This document shows, one piece after another, positions 35,649 to 44,087 of a DNA stretch of 64,000 nucleotides. Every line of letters begins with the position of its first letter. Positions within the stretch are counted from its first letter, which is position 1. The notes under the pieces are model-generated. The model was not told the origin of the DNA. It did no database searches and saw only the letters and a list, made by a program, of their open reading frames with translations. The position numbers and the translations under genes were made by a program. Source of the DNA: Lichenicola sp965198575 (GTDB taxonomy: Bacteria; Pseudomonadota; Alphaproteobacteria; Acetobacterales; Acetobacteraceae); assembly GCF_965198575.1 (NCBI RefSeq), contig NZ_OZ240671.1, positions 2,976,001 through 3,040,000 on the forward strand, read 5' to 3'.

Positions 35649-36527
35649 ATGCTGATCGATCTGCGCGGGACCACGATCTATGTCGATATCGTCGGCAGTG
35701 GGCTCGACGCATCCGGGCCGCAGATGCGCGAGAAGCCGGTGGCGATGTTGGTGCATGGCGGTCCGGGGCTGGACCATACCGGCCTCAAGGGGGAGATGGA
35801 CGCGCTCTCCGACCGGATGCAGCTGGTCTATTTCGACCATCGCGGGCACGGGCGGTCGGGGCGCGGCGATCCGGATCGCTACACGCTGGACGAGAACGTC
35901 GAGGACATGGAGGCGCTGCGTCGCCATCTCGGCCTCGGGCAGATCGTCAGCATCGGCACAAGCTACGGCGGCATGGTCGCGCAGGCACACGCCGCCCGCT
36001 ATCCCGACGCGGTGTCGCATCTCGTGCTCGTCGTCACCGCGGCCGAAGCCGGCTTCATCGAGACCGCCCGAAGCATCCTCGCGAGCCGCGGGACGACCCT
36101 TCAACAGGCCCAATACGACAAGCTCTGCGCCGGCGGGATCGATGAGGAAGAGGATTTCATCCGCTACGTCCGGATCATGGCGCCGCTCTACGCCCACTCG
36201 CACGGCTCCGGGTCCCGGCGTGGCGGCCCCGATCACACCATCTACGAGGCCGAGCCGCTGAACCGGGCCTTCAGGCCGGACGGCTTCCTGCGTCGGCTCG
36301 ACCTGCGCCCCGAGCTGCCGCGGATCACGGCGCGCACGCTCATCATCGCCGGGCGGCACGACTGGATCTGCGCGCCGGCGTTCTCGGAGGAGATCCACCG
36401 GCTGATCCCGGGGTCCGAGCTGCGCATCTTCGAGCAGAGCGGCCATGCCATCCGCCAGGACGAGCCCGACCGGCTGATCGAGACGATCGCCCGGTTCGTA
36501 ACCGGGGATGCGGCCGCCTCGCCATGA
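35649..36527 (+). CDS. Alpha/beta hydrolase (S33-like)
   Basis: 292 residues with alpha/beta-hydrolase features: HGGPGLDHT oxyanion region, FDHRGHGRS, nucleophile motif GTSYGG and the C-terminal GRHDWICAP (Asp) and QSGHAIRQDEPDR (His) blocks. It resembles proline iminopeptidase-type hydrolases but the substrate is open. Start ATG at 35649. It is convergent with the lipid-transporter operon, only 4 bp apart. Confidence 0.85.
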   Translation: MLIDLRGTTIYVDIVGSGLDASGPQMREKPVAMLVHGGPGLDHTGLKGEMDALSDRMQLVYFDHRGHGRSGRGDPDRYTLDENVEDMEALRRHLGLGQIVSIGTSYGGMVAQAHAARYPDAVSHLVLVVTAAEAGFIETARSILASRGTTLQQAQYDKLCAGGIDEEEDFIRYVRIMAPLYAHSHGSGSRRGGPDHTIYEAEPLNRAFRPDGFLRRLDLRPELPRITARTLIIAGRHDWICAPAFSEEIHRLIPGSELRIFEQSGHAIRQDEPDRLIETIARFVTGDAAASP

Positions 36528-36531
36528 TCGG

Positions 36532-37095
36532 CTAACGCAGGTCGGGTGCGATCAGGCCGGCCAGCTGCTGCAGGAGCGCACTCATCGCGGCCACCTGCGC
36601 CTGATCGCCGGCGCCGACCGGTCCGACCAGATGCGCGCGCCTGCGGATCGCTTGGGCAGGCCCGCGCGTCGCGTCGATCGTCCAGCTGGCGTCCAGCGTC
36701 AGGGTGCCGTCGGGGGCGGGTTCGAAGCGGCTGACGGTCAGGTCGAGGCGACGGAAATCCGGCTGCAGTGGCGAGGTGGTGACCAGGTCCGCCTGTGGCA
36801 GCAGCGCCTGCAGGTCGGCGGCCAGCGCCTGGCGGATGCCGACCGACAGCCGATCCCCCCAGCGCCCGTTGGGGCTGGCGACGAGTTCATCCGGCGCGAC
36901 CCGGCGCAGCAGGCCGCTGCCGTCGAGATGGTCCGGCAGCAGCACGGGGCGGACCTCGATCACGTCCGAGGGCAGGGGCTCGAGCAGCGGGCTGCCGGCG
37001 AGCCCGCTGCTGGACAGGACATAGACGTGCAGCCGGGGCGCCGCACAGCTCGCGAGGCCGACCGCCAGCAGCCCGACCAGCAGGTGCCGCCTCAT
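36532..37095 (-). CDS. ABC-type transport auxiliary lipoprotein (PqiC-like)
   Basis: 187 residues. A lipobox LASC (Cys17) predicts an outer-membrane-associated lipoprotein. The rest matches the ABC_trans_aux family, with a PRLHVYVLSSSG start and a central WGDRLSVGIRQALAADL block. In MCE systems this protein is thought to connect the periplasmic MCE protein to the outer membrane. Its ATG overlaps the MCE gene stop (ATGA). Last gene of the operon permease-ATPase-MCE-lipoprotein. Confidence 0.83.
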   Translation of the reverse strand: MRRHLLVGLLAVGLASCAAPRLHVYVLSSSGLAGSPLLEPLPSDVIEVRPVLLPDHLDGSGLLRRVAPDELVASPNGRWGDRLSVGIRQALAADLQALLPQADLVTTSPLQPDFRRLDLTVSRFEPAPDGTLTLDASWTIDATRGPAQAIRRRAHLVGPVGAGDQAQVAAMSALLQQLAGLIAPDLR

Positions 37096-38081
37096 CGGGC
37101 GCGTCCGCGCAGCACCAGCGAGGGATCGCTCTCCACATCACGGGCGATGCCACGAAGGCTGTCGGCCGCGGCGGCGAGGTCGCGCAGGCTGGTCTCCAGG
37201 TTGAGCCGCGCCTCCGATCGGTCACCGGCCAGCGCGTCGATCGTCGCGGTGAGATGCCGGGCATGGTCCGCGGTCTGGTTGGCGGTGGCGAGCAGCCGGG
37301 CAAGCTCCGGACCGCGGACCGCCACCTGCCCACGCAGCGAGGCCGACAGCGCGTCGTAATGCGCGATCGTCTGTAGCGCCTGATCGCGGACTTCCTGCAC
37401 CGAGCTGTTGATGAGCGGTCCGGTGTCGTGCAGCCCGTCCGCCGTGACTTTCAGGCTGGCGATCAGCGGGGGCAGGCTGGCGATCAGCGGCGGCAGGTTG
37501 GTGTCCAGCGTGTCGGCCAGATGCTCGATCGAGTGCAGCGTGCGTTGCGAGCTCTCGGCCAGGTCGCGCAGCGGCAGCTTGGGGATCTGCTCGCGCAGCT
37601 GCTCGAACTCGGACTGGATGGTCGGGATCTCGACCAGGCTGCTCTTCTGGCCGGAGAACACCGCGCCGGAGTTCGGCTGGATGTCGAGATCGACCGCCAT
37701 CTGGCCGGTGACGAAGCTCTGCATCACCAGCTGACCGCGCAATCCGGCCGCCACCAGCTGCGGCAGATCGACCTGCTCCGAGGCGCGTGCGGGTCGTTCC
37801 AGCAGCACCCGGCCGGTATCGAGCTGCAGCGTCACCGGGATCCGGGCCTGCAGATCGACCGGGTTCACATAGAGCGAGATGGTCTCGACGGACCCCACCC
37901 GGACACCGCGGAAGGTGACCGGCGCGCCAGGCGCCAGGCCGCCGACGCCGCCATGGAAGTAGATCACCGCCTGCTGCACCGGGCTCAGCAGATGCAGGCT
38001 GCCGAACACCAGTACCGCGCCCATCGCCAGGCCGAGCCCGACCAGCACGAAGAGCCCGACCAGCGTCTGTCTAGCGGCCAT
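37092..38081 (-). CDS. MCE-domain lipid transport protein (MlaD/PqiB type)
   Basis: 329 residues. One N-terminal membrane anchor (about 6-28) precedes an MCE domain (about 38-115) with the PVTFRGVRVGSV signature. A long helical C-terminal region follows, with repeats such as PPLIASLPPLIAS, as in Mla-type periplasmic tunnel proteins. The ATG at 38081 has GGGAG about 6 bases upstream and overlaps the ATPase gene end by 11 bp; other ATGs at 38087 and further upstream are possible. Periplasmic component of the phospholipid transporter. Confidence 0.87.
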   Translation of the reverse strand: MAARQTLVGLFVLVGLGLAMGAVLVFGSLHLLSPVQQAVIYFHGGVGGLAPGAPVTFRGVRVGSVETISLYVNPVDLQARIPVTLQLDTGRVLLERPARASEQVDLPQLVAAGLRGQLVMQSFVTGQMAVDLDIQPNSGAVFSGQKSSLVEIPTIQSEFEQLREQIPKLPLRDLAESSQRTLHSIEHLADTLDTNLPPLIASLPPLIASLKVTADGLHDTGPLINSSVQEVRDQALQTIAHYDALSASLRGQVAVRGPELARLLATANQTADHARHLTATIDALAGDRSEARLNLETSLRDLAAAADSLRGIARDVESDPSLVLRGRAR

Positions 38082-38874
38082 CCGCATCTCCCGTGCCCCG
38101 CTCATCCGCCGCTCGCTCATCCGGCACGCGCTCACGATGCATGAAGGCCTGCACCGTGGGGTGCATGCAATGGTCGCGCAGCCAGGTGGGGGCGCCGGTG
38201 GCGATCACGGTGTGCGCCTCGGCATCGAGGAAGGCGCCGTCATCGGCGATCGAGAACAGGCTGGGCAGCTCGTGGCTTACCAGCACGATGGTGGTGCCGA
38301 GGCCCTCGCGCAGCTCCAGGATCAGGTCGTCGAGGCGCTTCGAGGTGATCGGGTCGAGGCCGGCGGAGGGTTCGTCGAAGAACAGCACCTCCGGATCGAG
38401 CGCCAGTGCCCGCGCAAGGCCGGCCCGCTTGCGCATGCCGCCGCTGAGTTCCGCCGGCATGAGGTTGGCCGCCGCCTCCATGCCGACCAGGGCGAGCTTC
38501 AGCCGCACCAGGTCTGCGATGGCAGCCGGCTTCTGCCGGGTGAACAGCCGCAGCGGCAGGGCGACGTTCTCGGCGACCGTCAGCGAGCTCCACAGTGCGG
38601 CACTCTGGAACAGCACGCCGTAGCGCCGGTTGATCAGGGTCCGGCGTGCCTCGGGCACCTCCCAGTAGCTCTCGCCATCGACCAGCACCGTCCCGGCAAT
38701 CGGCCGCAGCAGCCCGACGAGCCCCTTCAGCACGGTGCTCTTGCCGCAGCCGCTGGCGCCCATCAGCGCGAAGATCGAGCCCTGGCGCACCCGAAGCGCC
38801 ACGTCGCGCTGGATCACCCGGTCGCCGAACGCCAGCGTGAGGCCATGTGTTTCGATCTTCAGGGGTGCATCCAT
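38071..38874 (-). CDS. ABC transporter ATP-binding protein (MlaF type)
   Basis: 267 residues. Walker A GASGCGKST, signature LSGGM, Walker B LFFDEP and the switch histidine (VSHEL) are visible. Close in pattern to MlaF ATPases that power phospholipid movement between inner and outer membranes. The start ATG 38874 lies 8 bp after the permease stop. It forms one unit with the permease upstream and MCE gene downstream. Confidence 0.9.
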   Translation of the reverse strand: MDAPLKIETHGLTLAFGDRVIQRDVALRVRQGSIFALMGASGCGKSTVLKGLVGLLRPIAGTVLVDGESYWEVPEARRTLINRRYGVLFQSAALWSSLTVAENVALPLRLFTRQKPAAIADLVRLKLALVGMEAAANLMPAELSGGMRKRAGLARALALDPEVLFFDEPSAGLDPITSKRLDDLILELREGLGTTIVLVSHELPSLFSIADDGAFLDAEAHTVIATGAPTWLRDHCMHPTVQAFMHRERVPDERAADERGTGDADGR

Positions 38875-38882
38875 TCGGCGGC

Positions 38883-40130
38883 TCAGAACCCGAACGCGTT
38901 GGCGCCGACCGCGAAGGCCGAGTCCAGCACGATCACGCCGACGATGCTGGCCACCACCGCCTTGGTCGCCGCCTGTCCGACCGCGGCGGCGCTGCGTCCG
39001 GCATCCAGCCCGATGCGGCACGACACCAGCCCGATCAGGGCGGCGAAGGCCACGCTCTTGATCAGCCCGAACACGAACTGGCTCAACGGAACCGCGTGGG
39101 CGAGGGCGGTGGCGAACGCCAGCGGCGACAGGTCGAGCATCGTGGTGGCGACCAGCGCGCCGCCGGCCATGCCGATCACGCACGCATAGAGATAGAGCAG
39201 CGGCATGGTCAGCACGAGCGACAGCGTCATCGGCAGCACGAGGTAGGTCTGCTCGCTAATGCCGAGCACCCGCAGCGCGTCGATCTCCTCGTTGGCCTGC
39301 ATGGTGGCGAGGCGGGCCGCATTGGCGCCACCGGTGCGGCCGGCCAGGATGATCGCGGTCATCACCACCGCCAGCTCGCGCACCAGGCTCAAGCCCACCA
39401 GCTGGCTGACGAAGATCTCGGCACCGAGCTTGCGGAGCTGCACCGCGCCGATGAAGGCCAGGATCGCACCCAGCAGTAACGTGACGACGCCGACGATCGG
39501 CAGCGCCGAAGGCCCGGCGCGATACACTGCGTCGAGCAGGTCGCCGCCCTGCATGCGGGTGCGCCGGTTGCTTGGCCAAAGCGTGCGCGGCACCAGGGTG
39601 TCGGCCAGTGCCGCCACCGCTCCGGCTGCCAGTTCCGCGCCGGCTCCGACCGCGGCGAGAGCACCCAGGGTCGCAGTCCCGATTGCCTGCAGCGGGTTGG
39701 TCCGGCGCGTGCCGGGCCCCGGAGCCGCGATGGCCGGTCCTGCCAGGGCCAGCAGTCGCTGCGCCGATGGCGGCAGTCCGCCCTCGTCCAGCGCCAGACT
39801 GGCGGCCTGCGCCATGTCGCGCAGCCGCCACACCGTCGCGACCAGCAGGCTGTCCCAGTCGAGGAGGCCATCGGTGTCGAAGCGCACATGCCCGGCTCCG
39901 GCGATATCCGATCGGATCGCTCTTGCCTCGAAGTCCGGCACCAGGCCATCGCCGTAGCGCCAGTTGCCGTGCAGCACCACGACAGCCACATCGCCTTCAT
40001 GCCGCACCAGCCAGAGCCGGTGCTGGCTGTCGTCGGGAGCTCGGGGAGGAGACAGGGTCAGCCGCGCATCCTCAGGCCTTTCGGCAGCGATCCGGGCCGT
40101 CCCGTCTGGCCCTGGCCGTATTGCTGTCAT
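38883..40130 (-). CDS. MlaE-type permease with N-terminal STAS-like domain
   Basis: 415 residues. An N-terminal region (about 30-135) resembles a STAS-like domain. A MlaE permease domain (about 165-415) follows, with several membrane segments and motifs FVSQLVGLSLVREL, GRTGGANAARLATMQANEEIDAL and the closing GVIVLDSAFAV. In most Mla systems STAS is a separate protein (MlaB), so here the two are fused. The ATG at 40130 gives a normal length. First gene of the operon, divergent from alkB. Confidence 0.88.
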   Translation of the reverse strand: MTAIRPGPDGTARIAAERPEDARLTLSPPRAPDDSQHRLWLVRHEGDVAVVVLHGNWRYGDGLVPDFEARAIRSDIAGAGHVRFDTDGLLDWDSLLVATVWRLRDMAQAASLALDEGGLPPSAQRLLALAGPAIAAPGPGTRRTNPLQAIGTATLGALAAVGAGAELAAGAVAALADTLVPRTLWPSNRRTRMQGGDLLDAVYRAGPSALPIVGVVTLLLGAILAFIGAVQLRKLGAEIFVSQLVGLSLVRELAVVMTAIILAGRTGGANAARLATMQANEEIDALRVLGISEQTYLVLPMTLSLVLTMPLLYLYACVIGMAGGALVATTMLDLSPLAFATALAHAVPLSQFVFGLIKSVAFAALIGLVSCRIGLDAGRSAAAVGQAATKAVVASIVGVIVLDSAFAVGANAFGF

Positions 40131-40243
40131 GCAGCACGATCCTAGCGTGTCGGCAGCACACGACCAACTGATCCGGGGCGTCTTTACGAGCCCTCCGAAG
40201 AAGGGCCACGATATGTTTTGACACATTGCCGTCCGGAGGGACC

Positions 40244-40897
40244 ATGAGCGACCTGCTGGACAGCCTGCCATCGGAAACCCTGGAACCGCTGCTGCTGGCT
40301 CCGGGAGCCTGGCTGCTGCCGTCGTTTGCCAGGTTGCAGGCGGACGACCTGCTCGATGATCTCCTGGCCGTCGCCGACGCGGCACCGTTCCGGCATCTGC
40401 TGACCCCCGGCGGGGCGACGATGTCGGTGGCGATGACCAATTGCGGCCGCCTCGGCTGGGTCAGCGACGCGCGCGGTTATCGTTACGAGGGCCTGGACCC
40501 GCTGACCGGCGCGGCGTGGCCGGTGCTGCCGGCACGATTGCTCGATGTGGCGCGTCGGGCCGCCGCCTCGGTCGGGTACGAGCGCTTCTCGCCCGACGCC
40601 TGCCTGGTCAACCGCTACGTGCCCGGCTCGAAGCTGTCGCTGCATCAGGATCGCGACGAGCTCGACCTGGCTGCTCCGATCGTGTCGATCTCCCTGGGTC
40701 TCCCGGCGGTGTTCCTCTTCGGCGGCCCCGCGCGGGGCGACCGGCCGCGCCGCATCCGATTGGCGAGCGGCGACGTGGTGATCTGGGGCGGCGCCTCGCG
40801 GCTGGTCTATCACGGCATCGCGCCGCTCATGGATGGCCACCATCGCCTGACCGGTCGCGTGCGCTACAACCTCACCTTCCGCACCGTCGGCCTGTAA
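40244..40897 (+). CDS. alkB: Alpha-ketoglutarate-dependent DNA/RNA dealkylase AlkB
   Basis: 217 residues. Fe(II)/2-oxoglutarate dioxygenase that repairs 1-methyladenine and 3-methylcytosine. Iron ligands are visible as H134-Q-D136 and H190; the 2-oxoglutarate-binding RxNxTxR motif is RYNLTFR (Arg207, Arg213). The CLVNRYVPGSKLSLHQD block is typical. ATG at 40244 has GGAGG upstream. No ada gene is adjacent. Divergent from the lipid transporter operon by 113 bp. Confidence 0.93.
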   Translation: MSDLLDSLPSETLEPLLLAPGAWLLPSFARLQADDLLDDLLAVADAAPFRHLLTPGGATMSVAMTNCGRLGWVSDARGYRYEGLDPLTGAAWPVLPARLLDVARRAAASVGYERFSPDACLVNRYVPGSKLSLHQDRDELDLAAPIVSISLGLPAVFLFGGPARGDRPRRIRLASGDVVIWGGASRLVYHGIAPLMDGHHRLTGRVRYNLTFRTVGL

Positions 40898-41011
40898 ACC
40901 GGGTCGGACGGCACCACTTTCGTTCCTGCAGGAATGGGAGGATAAGGTCGCCGTTCCTGAACGAGGGCTGCCACGCGGTCCCGGATGTCCAGAGGATCCG
41001 AAAGTCCGCCG

Positions 41012-42403
41012 ATGAGCGCCGTCCTGTCCGCGAGCAGCCCGACCCGACCGGCCTGGACTCCTGCGAGTTGGCGCGCGTTCCCGATCCGGCAGCAGCCCAC
41101 CTATCCGGACCAGGCAGCGCTCGGCGCCGTCGAGGATCGGCTGCGTGGCTACCCGCCGTTGGTGTTTGCTGGCGAGGCGCGTCGCCTGAAACAGCAGCTT
41201 GCGCTCGCTGCAGAGGGTCGCGCTTTCGTGCTGCAGGGCGGCGCCTGTGCCGAGAGCTTCGGCGAGTTCAAGGCCGACATCATCCGCGACACCTTCCGCG
41301 TGCTGCTGCAGATGGCGGTGGTGCTGACCTTCGGCGCCAAGGTGCCGGTGGTGAAACTCGGGCGGATGGCCGGCCAGTATGCCAAGCCGCGCTCGTCCGA
41401 CATGGAGACGGTGGCCGGCGAGACGCTGCCGGTCTATCGCGGCGACATCATCAACGGCTCGGACTTCACGCGGGCATCCCGGGTGCCGGATCCGGCGCGC
41501 ATGGAGACCGGCTACTTCCAGTCCGCCGGCACGCTGAACCTGCTGCGCGCCTTTGCCGGCGGCGGCTATGCCAATCTGCACCAGGTGCACCGGTGGAACC
41601 TCGGCTTCGTCGAGCGCAGTCCGCTGGCCGCGCGTTACCAGGACCTGGCGCAGCGCATCGACGAGACGCTCGAGTTCATGGGCGCCTGCGGGCTGTCGGC
41701 GAACGCGCCGCAGGTGAACGAGACCGACTTCTATACCAGCCACGAGGCGCTGCTGCTGCCGTACGAGCAGGCGCTGACCCGGGTCGATTCCACCACCGGC
41801 GACTGGTACGGCTGCTCGGCGCACTTCCTGTGGATCGGCGACCGCACCCGCCAGCCGGACGGCGCGCATGTCGAGTACCTGCGCGGCGTGCGCAACCCGA
41901 TCGGCCTCAAGGTCGGGCCGACCACCACCGCCGACGACCTGCTGCAACTGCTCGACCTGCTGAACCCGGCGGATGAGCCCGGCCGGCTGACGCTGATCAG
42001 CCGCATGGGCGCCGAGGGCGTGCGCCGCCACCTGCCGCCGTTGCTGCGCGCGGTGCACGCGGCCGGGCGCAAGGTGGTCTGGCTGTGCGATCCGATGCAC
42101 GGCAACACCGTCAGCACCGCGTCCAAGGTCAAGACCCGCTCGTTCGATGCGATCCTGTCCGAGCTGCGCGGCTTCTTCGACGTGTTTGCGGCCGAGGGCG
42201 CCTCGCCCGGCGGCGTGCATGTCGAGATGACCGGCCAGGACGTCACCGAGTGCGTCGGCGGCGCGCACCGGCTGACCGAGGCGGATCTGGGCAACCGCTA
42301 CGAGACCTTCTGCGACCCGCGCCTGAACGCCGAGCAGTCGCTGGAGATGGCGTTCCTGGTGGCCGAGGAGCTGACCGCGCGACGTCGGGCTTCGAGCCGT
42401 TGA
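41012..42403 (+). CDS. 3-deoxy-7-phosphoheptulonate synthase, class II
   Basis: DAHP synthase of 463 residues that condenses phosphoenolpyruvate and erythrose 4-phosphate, the first step of aromatic amino acid synthesis. It has class II (plant and Pseudomonas PhzC-like) features: GGACAESF, VVKLGRMAGQYAKPRS, the SAHFLWIGDRTR block and VWLCDPMHGNT. ATG at 41012 is the closest internal start; ATG at 40985 is also possible. The stop overlaps the next gene start (TTGA). Confidence 0.93.
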   Translation: MSAVLSASSPTRPAWTPASWRAFPIRQQPTYPDQAALGAVEDRLRGYPPLVFAGEARRLKQQLALAAEGRAFVLQGGACAESFGEFKADIIRDTFRVLLQMAVVLTFGAKVPVVKLGRMAGQYAKPRSSDMETVAGETLPVYRGDIINGSDFTRASRVPDPARMETGYFQSAGTLNLLRAFAGGGYANLHQVHRWNLGFVERSPLAARYQDLAQRIDETLEFMGACGLSANAPQVNETDFYTSHEALLLPYEQALTRVDSTTGDWYGCSAHFLWIGDRTRQPDGAHVEYLRGVRNPIGLKVGPTTTADDLLQLLDLLNPADEPGRLTLISRMGAEGVRRHLPPLLRAVHAAGRKVVWLCDPMHGNTVSTASKVKTRSFDAILSELRGFFDVFAAEGASPGGVHVEMTGQDVTECVGGAHRLTEADLGNRYETFCDPRLNAEQSLEMAFLVAEELTARRRASSR

Positions 42404-43554
42404 GCGCGGGCGAGGGGGCCGGGGTTACGCCCGACGCGGACATAACCGCCCGCACGGACGCGTATTTCAATCGCACCCGGGCGATCATCGGCCGCTATGG
42501 CGACCGCCGCGTCACCTACGCGCTGTTCCTGCGCCGGCCGGTGATCGCCGCCTGCGGGTTGATGACGGACTGGCTGTCGGGCGTGGCGCAGGCCCGTCGC
42601 CTCGCGATCGAGATCGAGCAGAACTTCGCCGAGGGTGACTGGGTCGGCGCCGGCGAGCCGCTGGTCTATGTGACCGGCAGCTTCCACGGCCTGGTCGATC
42701 TCGAGACGTTGCTGCTGCAGAAGCTGGGGCCGGCCTGCGTGGCCGCGCACAACGCCTACCAGATGTGCCTCGGCCTGCCGAAGGTGCGGTTCCTGGCGAT
42801 GGAAGCCAGGCACTGCGCCGGCTACGACATGCAGGAAATGATGGCCTATGCGGCGGCCGTCGGTGGTCGGGCGGCGCAGCGGGAAGGCGCCCTCGGCTTC
42901 GTCGGCTGCGCCAATGACGCGACTGCGCATTTCTATGGCGCCGCTGCCGGCTCGGGCACCATGCCGCACGCCCTGATCGGCTATGCCGGCTCGACGCTGC
43001 GTGCCGCCGAGATGTTCCGTGAGTGCTTTCCCGACGCCGACCTCACCGTGCTGACCGACTATTTCGGCCGCGAGATCACCGACGGGCTGGAGGTCTGCCG
43101 ACGGTTTCCGGAGCTTGCTGCGGCTGGCCGGATGGGGGTTCGCCTGGACACCCATGGCGGGCGGTTCCTGGAGGGGCTGGACCCGCAGGCAAGCTATGCG
43201 GTGATCGAGCGGCATGTGCCTGGGGCGATCCGGCGCTATCGCAGCGAGAGCGAGCTGCGCCACCTGGTCGGAACCGGCGTGTCGGCGGCGGCGATCTGGC
43301 GCATGCGCGAGGCCCTCGACGAGGCCGGCTTCCCCAAGGTGCGGATCATCGCCTCATCGGGGTTCGGCGTCGATAAATGCCGGGTCATGGCGGACGCGAA
43401 GGCGCCGATCGACGTGGTCGGCACCGGCAGCTTCATACCGGATACCTGGTCGGAGACCTATGCGACGGCCGACATCGTCGCCTATGACGGCGTCCCGCAG
43501 GTGAAGCTCGGCCGCGAGTTCCTGCTGCGCAAGATCGAGGGGCGGCACGCATGA
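42400..43554 (+). CDS. Nicotinate phosphoribosyltransferase family protein
   Basis: 384 residues. The pattern fits nicotinate/nicotinamide phosphoribosyltransferase family members, with the N-terminal TDAYFNRTRAII motif, GFVGCANDATA and a late IASSGFGVDKC block that binds the phosphoribosyl group. Predicted to form nicotinate mononucleotide in NAD salvage. The TTG start at 42400 overlaps the DAHP synthase stop, as no ATG or GTG precedes the conserved part within a reasonable distance. Its stop overlaps the next gene (ATGA). Confidence 0.88.
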   Translation: MSAGEGAGVTPDADITARTDAYFNRTRAIIGRYGDRRVTYALFLRRPVIAACGLMTDWLSGVAQARRLAIEIEQNFAEGDWVGAGEPLVYVTGSFHGLVDLETLLLQKLGPACVAAHNAYQMCLGLPKVRFLAMEARHCAGYDMQEMMAYAAAVGGRAAQREGALGFVGCANDATAHFYGAAAGSGTMPHALIGYAGSTLRAAEMFRECFPDADLTVLTDYFGREITDGLEVCRRFPELAAAGRMGVRLDTHGGRFLEGLDPQASYAVIERHVPGAIRRYRSESELRHLVGTGVSAAAIWRMREALDEAGFPKVRIIASSGFGVDKCRVMADAKAPIDVVGTGSFIPDTWSETYATADIVAYDGVPQVKLGREFLLRKIEGRHA

Positions 43555-44087
43555 TCGATGACGACGAGGATGAGGGCCTCCCAGGGTCTGCGCCGCAGGT
43601 GTCCGACGAGGGCGGCCTGTTCGCGCCGGAGGGTGGCTGGCGGGTCAGGATCCTCGACCAGTCGGGTGCGTCCGAGGATGACATCGTCGAGGAGATCAAG
43701 GGCTTCCCGACGCTGATGCTGGCGAACGCGTTCTGCCAGGCCTACGTGCGCGACAGCGTCGAGCGCTGCCGGGTGCCAGGAGCGAGTGCCCGCGAAGTGC
43801 TGGCGGCCTGGTTTGCCTATGGCGAGGATGCCGAGGTGGTCGATGCCGGCGAGCTCGGCTGGCGCTCGGCGGGTGAGCTGGAGGATTTTGCGGCGTTGTC
43901 GAGCAGCGAGATCGAGCGGGACTGGCGATCGCTGGACCCGCGGCTCGAGGCGCTGGATCCGGAACTCGCGCTCGGGGACGAGCTCGATGAGGAAGACGAC
44001 GACGACGCGGACGAGGACGGTCCGGACGAAGGCGGGGAGAAGCCCGGCGACGCGGACGAGTGGCCGATCCCCCGGCATCGCGCATGA
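43551..44087 (+). CDS. Acidic protein of unknown function
   Basis: 178 residues, strongly acidic. The central part (about 25-135) looks folded, with motif WRVRILDQSGASEDDIVEE and a helical FCQAYVRDSVERCR block. Residues about 140-172 are an Asp/Glu-rich tail. I do not recognise a family. It overlaps the preceding nicotinate phosphoribosyltransferase gene and the following gltX (both ATGA), so it is tightly coupled to them. A role linked to NAD or tRNA charging is speculation. Confidence 0.7.
   Translation: MIDDDEDEGLPGSAPQVSDEGGLFAPEGGWRVRILDQSGASEDDIVEEIKGFPTLMLANAFCQAYVRDSVERCRVPGASAREVLAAWFAYGEDAEVVDAGELGWRSAGELEDFAALSSSEIERDWRSLDPRLEALDPELALGDELDEEDDDDADEDGPDEGGEKPGDADEWPIPRHRA

Noticed and set aside
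40184..42268. 694-residue antisense frame across alkB and DAHP synthase
   Set aside because: Shadow frame; plus-strand genes are well supported.
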